Positions 56,615-64,000 of a stretch of DNA of 64,000 bases are shown piece by piece; position 1 is the stretch's first letter, and each line of letters begins with the position of its first letter. The DNA lies in assembly GCF_009905375.1 (NCBI RefSeq), contig NC_133656.1, forward strand, positions 240,220,415 through 240,284,414. Direction: 5' to 3'. The stretch is from Apium graveolens (taxonomy: Eukaryota; Streptophyta; Magnoliopsida; Apiales; Apiaceae). Under the pieces are notes generated by a model. That model did no database searches. It saw nothing but the letters and a program-made list of their open reading frames with translations, and had not been told where the DNA came from. The translations under genes were made by a program, and so were the position numbers.

Positions 56615-57212
56615 TGTTAGATATATTTGATAATGTTATGACTAATATGTTTTATGTTTAGATTTCAGATCTTACTTGAACAGGATAAATCAGTACTTAT
56701 ACTGAAGGTCAGGACTTAAGGGATATCAGTACTTATGTTATCAGGAGATAATCATCAGAAGATAGATATCAGAACTTAAGTGCTGAAGGATGATCAGATA
56801 AGGACAGTAGCTGATTAAAGTAAAGAAGATCAAGATAAACATAGAAAGAGATATGCATGAAGAAGGAATTCTGTGAAGAATGGAATACTTGGAAGAAAAG
56901 ATATCTGATTGATATATTTTAGGAAGCAGAATTATATTCCATATCAATTAGCGATTATCTTGTAACTGTGTAGTATATAAACACAGACATAGGGTTTACA
57001 CTATAAGTGTTATCATTATCGAGAATATTATTCATTGTAACCCTAGCAGCTCTCGTGATATTTTGTTCATCACTGAGAGGTAACAGTTCTACATTGTAAC
57101 AGAGTTTATTGTTTCAATAAAGTTTGTTTTCTGTTACTTAATATACTAAAGTTAGATTTGATTGTATTATACACTGTATTCAACCCCCTTCTACAGTGTG
57201 TGTGACCTAACA
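56615..57212 (+). repeat. 3' LTR of the Sirevirus-like element
   Basis: 598 bp, the same length as the 5' LTR, with three substitutions seen by eye (CGGGACT to CAGGACT, ATATAAG to ATATCAG, AACCGTG to AACTGTG). Confidence 0.97.
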
Positions 57213-57217
57213 CAAAA

Positions 57218-58678
57218 TCAGTAACTGAAATAACGAAGAGAAAAACGAAGATGTACCCGATACCATAGCTTTCAACAGTGACTGAAAATAATGGTTGTGC
57301 ACAGATACAGAACGCCAAGAAAAGAAGATCATATCTGAGTCACCAGGCCTTACTAGAAGTTCCGGATGCTCTTGAAGAGAATATTGCCCCATATCTGCTG
57401 TGTGTGGGATGCGTGCAATATCTCCACCAGGATAAAACAACTCGGAGTTTGTGTTAACAGCAGCAACAAAACCCCCACCCCAACCTTGACTTCAGGACCA
57501 CTGCAGGTTCCAGTCCTTTAGTAAGAGGATCAACTATATTATTCTGAGTTCCTATGAACTCTATAGCTATGATCCTATCAGTCACTAAACCCCTTATAGA
57601 CTTGAGTCTAACTTGGATGTGTCTCTTAGTTTTAGCATTATGTTTTTTAATGCTAATCTTGTCGATAATTGTTCGACTATCACAGTGAATAGCAATAGCA
57701 AGAAGCGGTCTGCTTACCATAGGTATCGCAGACATAAGTCTGTGTAACCATTCAGCCTCCGTCCCTGTGACATCAAGTGCACGCAACTCAGCCTCAAAAG
57801 TAGACCGAGTAACTATAGTCTGTCTGCTTGACTTCCAGGATATTGCTCCACCAGCCAAGGTGAACACGTATCCAGTCACTCCATTAGAACCAGACTTCTT
57901 AGCTATCCAACTTGCATCACTGTACCCTTCAAGCACACCAGGGAATCTCCTGTAGTGTAAACTAAGGTACATTGTGCATTTTAGATATCTAAGTACTCTA
58001 TCAAGAGCATCCCAATGAGTTCTGTTTGGACAGCTTGTATATCTAGCCAACTTAGACACAGAATATGAAATATCTGGTCTAGTACAGTTAGCAAGATACT
58101 GCAAGCTCCCAATAATTTGAGAATACCTTAACTGAGACACATGCACTCCTCAAGTATTCTTGATAAGGGCAACTTTTGAATCATAGGGTGTACTAGCGAT
58201 TCTACACTGTGAATAACCATATTTCTCAAGTATATATTTCTCTATATAATGTGATTGAGTCAAGGTTATTCCTTCAGTGGACTGAATCAGTTTGATTCCA
58301 AGAATCACACTTGCCTCACCCATATCCTTCATTTCAAAATGTTTTTTCAAGAATTCTTTAGTCTCGTTAATAATCTCAATATTGGTTCCATACAGTAAAA
58401 TGTCATCCACATATAGGCATAAAATAACACACTCATTACCTTTAACTTTAGTGTAGACACACTTATCACTTTCATTAATCTTATAACTGAAAGGCAATAC
58501 AGTTTCATCAAACTTTTTATGCCAATCTCTGGGAGCTTGTTTCAAGCCATAGATGGACTTGATCAACTTACATACTTTCCTTTCATTGCCAGATGCAACA
58601 AATTCTTCAGGCTGATCAATATAAATCTCTTCTTCAAGTTCACCATGAAGAACAGTCGTCTTTACATCCATCTGATGG
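57218..58678 (-). pseudogene. Fragment of a second copia element: RT and RNase H
   Basis: On the minus strand the RT begins at MDVKTTVLHGELEEEIY (58,671) and includes [16 protein letters not shown] and the intact YVDDILLYG box. After one in-frame TGA (58147-58149) it continues into RSQL-type and RNase H sequence (GYSDASWIA, STFEAELRALD) to about 57,454. The style (VDPLTKGL, LKSRLG) is of a Tork-like lineage, not the neighbouring Sirevirus-like element. The 57,218-57,450 part may hold 3' untranslated or LTR sequence. The RT N-terminus, integrase and gag are missing: the fragment stops where viral DNA starts. The Sirevirus-like element inserted at its other side. Confidence 0.88.
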
Positions 58679-59691
58679 ATGATAAGACCATGGACTCTCC
58701 ACCTCTTGAGCTCATCAAAACGTCAGACTGTATAAAGCCAACTTATCAGTCTGTTCTAGCAAAAACAAAGGACAGAAATACAATCCTAGGTCACATTCCA
58801 GTTCAACAAACTCTTGAAGGAGAAGAAAACTTGGTATATGAACCTGAGTTTACCTCCTTTGACTACATTTATAAGCTGGGAAAAAGAGCCACAGAGCAGA
58901 CCTTCGTTGAAGAAAAGTTTTTCACCACTGATAAGAAAAACATTAGTTACTTCAACTGCTACCCTAATTCTCACCCACAATTAGTGTAGGAAGCTTTCAA
59001 TTACGGATTATTATCCGTAGTTTATCCATCTAGTAATCTTCTGGAAATTTCAAAATTCTCAGAAAATTTCAGAAAGGCCATAAAAACATACAGGACCAGG
59101 TATGCAAATGAAAAAGAAATTTTCCTAAAATTCCAGAGTAGCATCATCTCCTGGAACGAGAAAGACGAGCCTATATACCCGATTACCTTAATCCAGCTCG
59201 GAATTATTAAGGAAAAAGATTATAGTCCAAGTCAGGCTAGTCCATGTTCAGTCGAAAAGCAAGATTTGCAAGAATTGGTTGTTCAGAAATTGATCATAAT
59301 AGCAGAAAAACTATTTGCAATCAATGAAGAGGCACACATCAAAGTTAATTACTGCTCCAGTAATTGCTTAATGACCTCCCACTTTTATCAAAAAATTAGT
59401 ACTAAAGATCTCAACAAGATTCTTATTTTCAGAAAACCTTTTCTTTATGGAAAGATTGACGACATTCACTCAGACAGATTATGCAATCGATTAAAGAAAA
59501 TTGTACCAAAGTCAGGGTATATGTTCAATTGTCTTATCTGCTCTCACAAGCCAAAAGATAATGACAAAGCCACTCCAGACAAAGAATCTGGAAAAAGAAT
59601 AATGGAGGACCCCTCCACTTCAGCAGAAGATAAAAGACTTTTGCCTAAAGCAGGAATACTGCTCAAAGCAAAACCGGGACAGCGTTTCTAA
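58672..59691 (+). pseudogene. Transactivator/viroplasmin-like ORF (ORF VI position), 5'-truncated
   Basis: One frame runs about 340 codons with a single in-frame TAG at 58987-58989. The upstream edge is the junction with copia DNA, so the N-terminal part of an ORF VI product (usually near 500 residues) is lost. The identity rests mainly on position directly before the 35S-like promoter; the C-terminal region has a Cys pair (CLIC) and a basic Lys-rich tail. In known caulimoviruses this protein forms inclusion bodies and allows reinitiation on polycistronic RNA. I could not confirm a specific motif. Confidence 0.6.
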
Positions 59692-59710
59692 TGGAGCATC
59701 TTATCTTTTT

Positions 59711-59885
59711 GAAAAAGGTAAGGAATCTACTTTATGAAAAGCAGAAGACATCTACTTTATGAAAAGCAGAAGGCATCTACTTTATGGAAAGCATAAGGCA
59801 TCTACTTTATGAAAAGCAGAAGGCATCTACTTTATGGAAAGTAGAAAGCATCTACTTTATGGAAAGCAGATAACATCTATTTTAT
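59711..59885 (+). repeat. Seven 25-bp tandem repeats upstream of the viral TATA box
   Basis: Seven head-to-tail units of exactly 25 bp, consensus GAAAAGCAGAAGGCATCTAC plus TTTAT, with few differences. They lie 48 bp before the TATA box in the intergenic region and probably act as an enhancer array. Confidence 0.93.
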
Positions 59886-59932
59886 GAATTATTAGAAGAC
59901 GGCGAGTCTTGTAATAGATCTCTTCCTTACTC

Positions 59933-59940
59933 TATAAAAG
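59933..59940 (+). promoter_or_regulatory. TATA box of the 35S-like viral promoter
   Basis: TATAAAAG in CTCTATAAAAGGAGAG, at the expected place after the ORF VI-like frame and before the pregenomic RNA leader. Transcription would start about 30 bp downstream. Confidence 0.85.
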
Positions 59941-60076
59941 GAGAGCTAAGTTTTAGGAAAGGGCATCTTGTAATTTATAACGGAGACTCTTTCTTAATTC
60001 CAGAGAGAACCTGTAATGTATAGTGAGTAAAAACCCCAACGGGGTTTTAAGCTATATATTATGTAAATGTTTGAGA

Positions 60077-60082
60077 AATAAA
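60077..60082 (+). terminator. Polyadenylation signal of the pregenomic RNA
   Basis: AATAAA about 140 bp after the TATA box. In this family the RNA reads past it once and uses it the second time, giving terminal redundancy. Confidence 0.7.
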
Positions 60083-60127
60083 TAATATTTGCCTATTTTG
60101 ACAATACTTATATGGTGTTCCGCGTTT

Positions 60128-60140
60128 TGGTATCAGAGCC
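60128..60140 (+). other. Viral minus-strand primer binding site (genome origin)
   Basis: TGGTATCAGAGCC matches the 3' end of initiator tRNA-Met. By convention position 1 of the circular genome. The leader 60141-60476 has short frames only; the 97-codon frame at 60112-60405 crosses this site and is probably fortuitous. Confidence 0.93.
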
Positions 60141-60476
60141 ATGTTGTTTATTTAATTCTTCAGTATCAAGGTTTGATTATATCCTTGAGGGAGTAAGTCA
60201 TAGCAAAGTACCGTTTAGGCAGGTGGTCGTTGAGGGAAGAAGCAGGTGCATCCTTGGAGTAATCAACACCAGGTTAACTACAAAATTGAATGAATGCTCG
60301 GATCATATCTTACAAAGACTCGGGTATGTCAAAATTATGTATTATATTATTAAACCTTACTGCAAATACAAATGCTTAGAACTCTGTATTTTTAATAAGT
60401 GTTAAATCTTTTTAAATCTTCTCATTTCATGAGTAGCAATAATCATCTGTGGTTAGTAAATATATCTTGAAATACT

Positions 60477-60698
60477 ATGATTTCCATGAATAACCATCAA
60501 TACTTAGAACACCTTTTACAGGTTTATAGAAAGATTGTCATTAACAAAGACAATAGAAAGATTAGATTTCTTATTTGGGATCTAGAAGAATTCAAAACTG
60601 AACAAATTCGATTTTATAATAGATATTCTATGCAAATAGAAACAGAGATATCTTCTCTTAAAAGAATTCTCAGTTATGATCTTATTAAGAATCCATAA
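60477..60698 (+). CDS. ORF VII-like small viral ORF
   Basis: 73 codons, Arg/Lys/Glu-rich and probably helical. It ends TAA directly before the movement protein ATG. Position and size match the ORF VII of caulimoviruses, a non-conserved protein of uncertain role. An upstream ATG two codons earlier is within the same frame. Confidence 0.65.
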   Translation: MISMNNHQYLEHLLQVYRKIVINKDNRKIRFLIWDLEEFKTEQIRFYNRYSMQIETEISSLKRILSYDLIKNP

Positions 60699-61646
60699 AT
60701 GAGTTTTTTAACAGAAAAACTTCCCGAGGAAACTCAAGATGAAAATAATTTGGAAATCGAGTTTTCTGAAAATGAAAAAGGTTTTCAAGCAAGCTTTTTG
60801 ATAAAGCAAGAAATTCTTTCTAAAATCAAAAGTAGCAGACTCGATTTAAGAAAAGAAAAAATATTTAACATTCCTATGTTAAATTATTTTAAAAGGAAAA
60901 ACAATATCTTTTATTATATCTCTACCAAAGAAATGCATGTAGATATAAAAGATACTACATGTTTAGTTTATCTGCCTTTCATCACTAAGGATGAGATAAA
61001 CAAAAATTTGTTGAAAATAGACTCTAAGATAAGATCTACTATCGGTGTAGTTCACTTAGGTGCTATAAAATTTTTGCTTAAAGCAGAATTTCAAGAAGGA
61101 ATAGATTCTCCTATTAAAATGGCTTTAATAGATAATAGAATCAATGACCGAAGAGATTGTATTTTAGGTGCTGCTAGAGGTAATTTAACATACCAAAAAT
61201 TCATGTTTACTGTCTATCCTAAATTTGGTTTTAGTTTAGAAACTAAAAATATTGATCAGATATTATCTTTTGTGCATGACTTTAAAAGCCATAATCTGAT
61301 GAATGCAAGTGATAAAGTATTTAGCTTAACTTATGTTATTGCTTATGCTTTAACCAATAGTCACCATAGCATCGACTATAAGAAAAATGAATATATCGAA
61401 TTGGACGATGTATTCTCAGAAATAGGATATGTGGAAGAACAACAATTTTCAGATATCAGTCATTTAGATAATTCTTGGGCAATTGATATTGCAAAGAATA
61501 AGCCAATTATAGGACAAAAACTTAGAATGAGTTTTAGAGGAAGAACCTTAGAGATTGGTGAATCTTCTAATACCTCTAATAAAGAACTACTTCATAGCAT
61601 GTCCAGAAGAGTTGATGATTTATGTCAGAAACCGGATCATCTGTAG
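60699..61646 (+). CDS. Caulimovirus movement protein (ORF I), frame open
   Basis: 315 codons without a break. It has the 30K-superfamily core typical of caulimovirus ORF I, including LPFITKDEINKN, VHLGAIKFLLKAEFQEG, DRRDCILGAARGNLTYQKF and TVYPKFGFSLET (about residues 90-190), and a coiled-coil-like C-terminus. These proteins line tubules through plasmodesmata and carry particles between cells. Length is normal. The start abuts the ORF VII stop, and the end overlaps the next ORF by 25 bases. It is the best preserved gene of the insertion, but conservation of amino acids was not tested. Confidence 0.9.
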   Translation: MSFLTEKLPEETQDENNLEIEFSENEKGFQASFLIKQEILSKIKSSRLDLRKEKIFNIPMLNYFKRKNNIFYYISTKEMHVDIKDTTCLVYLPFITKDEINKNLLKIDSKIRSTIGVVHLGAIKFLLKAEFQEGIDSPIKMALIDNRINDRRDCILGAARGNLTYQKFMFTVYPKFGFSLETKNIDQILSFVHDFKSHNLMNASDKVFSLTYVIAYALTNSHHSIDYKKNEYIELDDVFSEIGYVEEQQFSDISHLDNSWAIDIAKNKPIIGQKLRMSFRGRTLEIGESSNTSNKELLHSMSRRVDDLCQKPDHL

Positions 61647-62121
61647 TCATTTTAAATACTAATATGCACCCGCATATTTATAAAAAAGGAAGAATTGTAG
61701 AGTTTATGAAATTAAATGAAGGAATAGACCTTGAACCAAGAAAGTACGTCTTCAGTGGTGTTGTAGGAAGTAATAGCCTTAACACTATTATTTCTTCAAC
61801 GAATAATCTTAACCAGATTACAGGAAGATGTTTACTAGGAATCTACAACTTACTGTCTTACTTCGGACTAAGTAAAGATCCCAGTGAAAAAATTTCAAAT
61901 TCACCTAGTATCTTCAACATATATTCTACTTCTTTTAGAGGGGGAGTAATGTGGAAATAGAAATTCTAAGAGACATAAAAAAGCTCTTAGTAAAACAGAA
62001 CGCTAATATTGAAAAATTAGAAGTTCAGTTGTCACATCCTAGAAACACTAAGTATGATAATGAAATTATTGACTGCAAGTTCAATGAAATCATAGAATAC
62101 CTTAAAAAAATCTTAGGATGA
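61622..62121 (+). pseudogene. Aphid-transmission-factor-like ORF II, frameshifted
   Basis: The first frame (112 codons) contains HPHIYKKGRIVEF, GRCLLGIYNLLSYFGLSKDP and SPSIFN, matching the N-terminal domain of the helper protein that attaches virions to aphid stylets. It stops at 61960. A second frame with a Lys/Glu-rich coiled-coil-like stretch (EILRDIKKLL...FNEIIEYLKKIL) continues to a stop at 62119-62121. A frameshift near 61930-61955 therefore separates the two domains. The stop overlaps the next ATG as ATGA. Confidence 0.75.
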
Positions 62122-62463
62122 GCATTAAGGAATTACTAGAGGATTTCGATAAAAATATTAAGCCGCAAATAGGAGAAATCCTTAGGTTGCTTAAAAATCA
62201 GTATGCTAACCATGTTACAGATAACATTGAGGCAGCAGCAGCAAAGATTATTACTGAATTGAAAGCAACAATTCAAGAATTTCCTCAAAGAAAGGCAACA
62301 AAAAGGAAAATAAATCATCACAACAGATGAAGATCCATAGCACAAATCAAGGATCTGGAAATATAGTTACCCCAAATATAGTGTCGGTAACGAAGAGCTA
62401 GGAACTGGAAAAAATCATGGCAGTCTGACATGGTCATTCGGTGTTGATAAGAAATCAACATGA
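62118..62463 (+). pseudogene. Virion-associated-protein-like ORF III, frameshifted
   Basis: 70 codons are open (62118-62330), starting with a helical, coiled-coil-like segment (SIKELLEDFDKNIKPQIGEI) expected to tetramerise. Beyond the stop, other frames carry plausible continuation (GNIVTPNIVSVTKS, then GKNHGSLTWSFGVDK) up to TGA at 62461-62463, which overlaps the coat protein ATG. At least two indels are implied. The normal product links virions to the movement protein and to ORF II protein and binds DNA at its C-terminus. Confidence 0.65.
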
Positions 62464-63941
62464 ATTACATAAAAATAGTAGAAAAAATCTTCTGGGATAA
62501 CATAGAAGAAGAAGAATTGCAGGTTAACGATGACAACTATAAAGTCCTCGAACAAGCAATCAGGCTAATGGAGTTAGATGATGAATCTAAAGCCAACCAA
62601 GAAATAGAAGACAATAATGAATTAAAATCTTTATTTGGTTTTAATGATTACAACATTCTTAACACAATTGAAAGTTTCAGTTCTGAAGAACAGGAAGACC
62701 TTCAAGAAACAGAAGTTGATAGTTCTGAAGATGAGGAAATAGAAAACCTCAGGATGAACACCCATCAAACTTCAACACCTCCTTCACCAAAAAGAGAATC
62801 ATGAGAAACATCAGGTACAAAGAAACCTGAAGAAAACAGAAAAAGAAAAGGTAATTTCTATCCTTCTAATAATTCTAAGGCTAAAGGAAATTCTAATATT
62901 TTTGGTAATAATATCTTAAATATTGATGGAAATCCAAACGGGAAAGAGCTCATAGACACTTGGGCAAAAGAAATTAGTCTTATTATTCAGACTAACAAAG
63001 ACGCTTATGATGATCAAAACACAGTTTTATTATTGATCGAACATAAGACTTTAGGTGTTGTTAATACCTTCATTAAAAACACCACTTGGGAGCCAGTCAT
63101 GAGCCCCGTTACAGCCTTTGAAAATGTATTAGATGGCATCTATATAATGTTCTTAGGAATTAATCAAGTTTCTGATAAACTGCAGGAGTTATTAAGAATA
63201 AAAGAAAAGGCAAGAACTAGGATCACTAATATGCAGCTTTGCGATATATGTTTCCTAGATCAATTTTTCTGTGATTATGAAAAATATCTATACCAATTAG
63301 ATGACAAAGTGGAATATGTGAAGTATGTAAAATACTATCTCCTCAAAATTCCACTGGTAGGATTAAAAGCTCTAGAAAGATTTAACCTAGAAGCTACTGG
63401 TCCAGCAGAGTATAGTTTAGCCTATGCTCAAAGAATTTTTAAAGAGGAAATCTCAAAAATTTGCGATTTAACAAAGAAACAAAAGCAGTTGAAATCTTTT
63501 AGCAAACAGTGTTGTGAAAAAATTATTGAAAAACCATTTGAGTATGGATGTAGGAAAACTTCTTACAAGAAGCCCTACTGGAAGAAGTCTTATAAACATA
63601 AGACTACCTACAAGTTTATCAAGAAGAAAAAGCCTTATAAAACAGGTAAATATTTCAAGAAAAAAACGTCCAAGAAATTTTCTAATGATAAGAAAAAGTT
63701 TTGCCCAAAAGGCAAGAAAAGGTGTTGGATCTGTAATGAAGAAGGACATTATGCAAACGAATGCCCTAATAGAAAGAAGCATGACGACAAGGTCCAAATG
63801 CTAGAACAAGTTTATTCTTTAGGATATAATCCTATTGAAGACCCTTATGAAGATACTCAAGAAGTATATTCAATCGAAGAATTGGACTCTGGACCAATAA
63901 AGTCAGATTCTAATGAATCAACTTCCTCAGAATCCGACTGA
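62460..63941 (+). pseudogene. Coat protein (ORF IV) with one in-frame stop
   Basis: One frame of about 493 codons is interrupted only by TGA at 62802-62804. The N-terminal part is acidic (EEQEDLQETEVDSSEDEEI), the centre is the capsid core (WEPVMSPVTAFENVLDGIY, PLVGLKALERF), then a very Lys-rich block, and the CCHC zinc knuckle CWICNEEGHYANECPN near residue 422, followed by an acidic Ser-rich tail. This is the full domain order of caulimovirus coat proteins. The stop lies between the acidic part and the core. After it the frame stays open for 1.1 kb. Confidence 0.88.
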
Positions 63942-64000
63942 AGAAGAAGAAGTGATGACCAACATCACTAATCCAAACTCTATTTATATCTCAGGTAAAT
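63913..64000 (+). CDS. Start of polymerase ORF V (partial)
   Basis: An ATG at 63913 opens a frame overlapping the end of the coat protein by about 29 bases and stays open to the window edge (MNQLPQNPTEEEEVMTNITN and onward to NPNSIYISGK). This is where caulimoviruses place the protease/RT/RNase H polyprotein. Only about 29 codons are visible, so identity rests on position. Confidence 0.6.
   Translation, partial: MNQLPQNPTEEEEVMTNITNPNSIYISGK

Larger units (their letters stand above)
44040..57212 (+). mobile_element. Complete Ty1/copia LTR retrotransposon, Sirevirus-like, 13.2 kb
   Basis: Two 598-bp LTRs (44040-44637 and 56615-57212) both run TGTTAG...CTAACA and differ at only three positions by eye. 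The element is flanked by a perfect CAAAA duplication (44035-44039 and 57213-57217). A tRNA-Met primer site follows the left LTR and a polypurine tract precedes the right one. The order gag, pol (protease, integrase, RT, RNase H), then a long third ORF in the env-like position, and the pol sequence style, point to the Sirevirus (SIRE/Maximus) group. It sits in older transposon DNA between the LINE and a second copia fragment. Pol has no ATG of its own and the third ORF is frameshifted. Confidence 0.95.
58680..64000 (+). mobile_element. Endogenous pararetrovirus (Caulimoviridae, Caulimovirus-like), continues past the window
   Basis: At least 5.3 kb of integrated viral DNA runs through the end and the start of a circular genome. 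The order is ORF VI-like C-terminal part, intergenic promoter, tRNA-Met primer site, ORF VII, movement protein, ORF II-like, ORF III-like, coat protein, and the start of ORF V. ORFs overlap or abut by a few bases (TAAATG, ATGA), as expected for polycistronic translation in this family. The presence of separate ORF II-like and ORF III-like genes between movement protein and coat protein points to the genus Caulimovirus or a sister rather than badna-, petu- or cavemovirus-type genomes. Stops and frameshifts in several ORFs mean this copy is not functional as it stands. Confidence 0.9.

Noticed and set aside
59711..59885. CRISPR-like look of the regular 25-bp units
   Set aside because: Units are directly adjacent with no spacers, in a eukaryotic viral promoter.
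60112..60405. 97-codon frame across the viral primer site
   Set aside because: It spans the TATCAGAGCC primer site and the leader; viral leaders have only short ORFs, and no family match is seen.

Overview
This is a piece of a plant nuclear genome, almost certainly a eudicot. The evidence is AT-rich sequence, spliced genes from plant-specific families (KIN-7 kinesin, a GIS/ZFP8-type zinc finger, dirigent, DUF3475/DUF668, a defensin-like peptide), a ribosomal-protein promoter of plant design, and many plant transposons. An asterid such as an Apiaceae species would fit the Sirevirus-type element, but that is only an impression. There is no bacterial or organellar content.

Layout. Positions 1-13,140 hold a minus-strand KIN-7 kinesin gene. 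I rebuilt 16 coding exons from splice signals; its 3' end lies beyond position 1. From 13,560 to 19,910 lie a LINE relic, a complete 307-bp SMART-type mini LTR retrotransposon, and a nest in which a hAT-like element contains a SINE, which is split by a 3.4-kb solo LTR, which itself contains a Stowaway MITE. From 21,000 to 35,000 come a single-exon C2H2 zinc-finger gene (22,661, +), a long stretch with no convincing gene, a six-exon gene for a conserved protein of unknown function (27,818-30,526, -), a dirigent gene (31,427, -) and a DUF3475/DUF668 gene (32,829, -). From 35,500 to 38,434 is the ribosomal protein eL21 gene (+), with site II, telo-box and TATA promoter elements and a 2.25-kb intron carrying a tandem array of about 177-bp units. 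At 39,534-40,382 (-) is a two-exon, eight-cysteine defensin-like gene found only by splicing the sequence by eye.

The last 22 kb is repeats and virus-derived DNA. A 5'-truncated dead LINE (41,440-43,932, -) is followed by a complete, young Ty1/copia Sirevirus-like element (44,040-57,212). That element has 598-bp LTRs differing at only 3 visible positions, a perfect 5-bp target duplication, gag, pol, a small extra ORF with its own TATA box, and a long frameshifted third ORF in the env-like position. A second, unrelated copia pol fragment (-) follows, and it abuts an endogenous pararetrovirus (58,680 to the window end, +). The pararetrovirus shows a Caulimovirus-like order: the C-terminal part of a transactivator-like ORF, an intergenic promoter with seven 25-bp repeats, the tRNA-Met primer site, ORF VII, movement protein, aphid-transmission-factor-like ORF, virion-associated-protein-like ORF, coat protein, and the start of the polymerase ORF. 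Some of its ORFs are broken by stops or frameshifts, while the movement protein frame is open.

The host genes are unrelated housekeeping or defence genes and form no operon or pathway. The strongest leads are the endogenous caulimovirus and its junction with copia DNA, the gag/pol junction and accessory ORF of the Sirevirus-like element, the unannotated defensin-like gene, and the tandem array in the eL21 intron.
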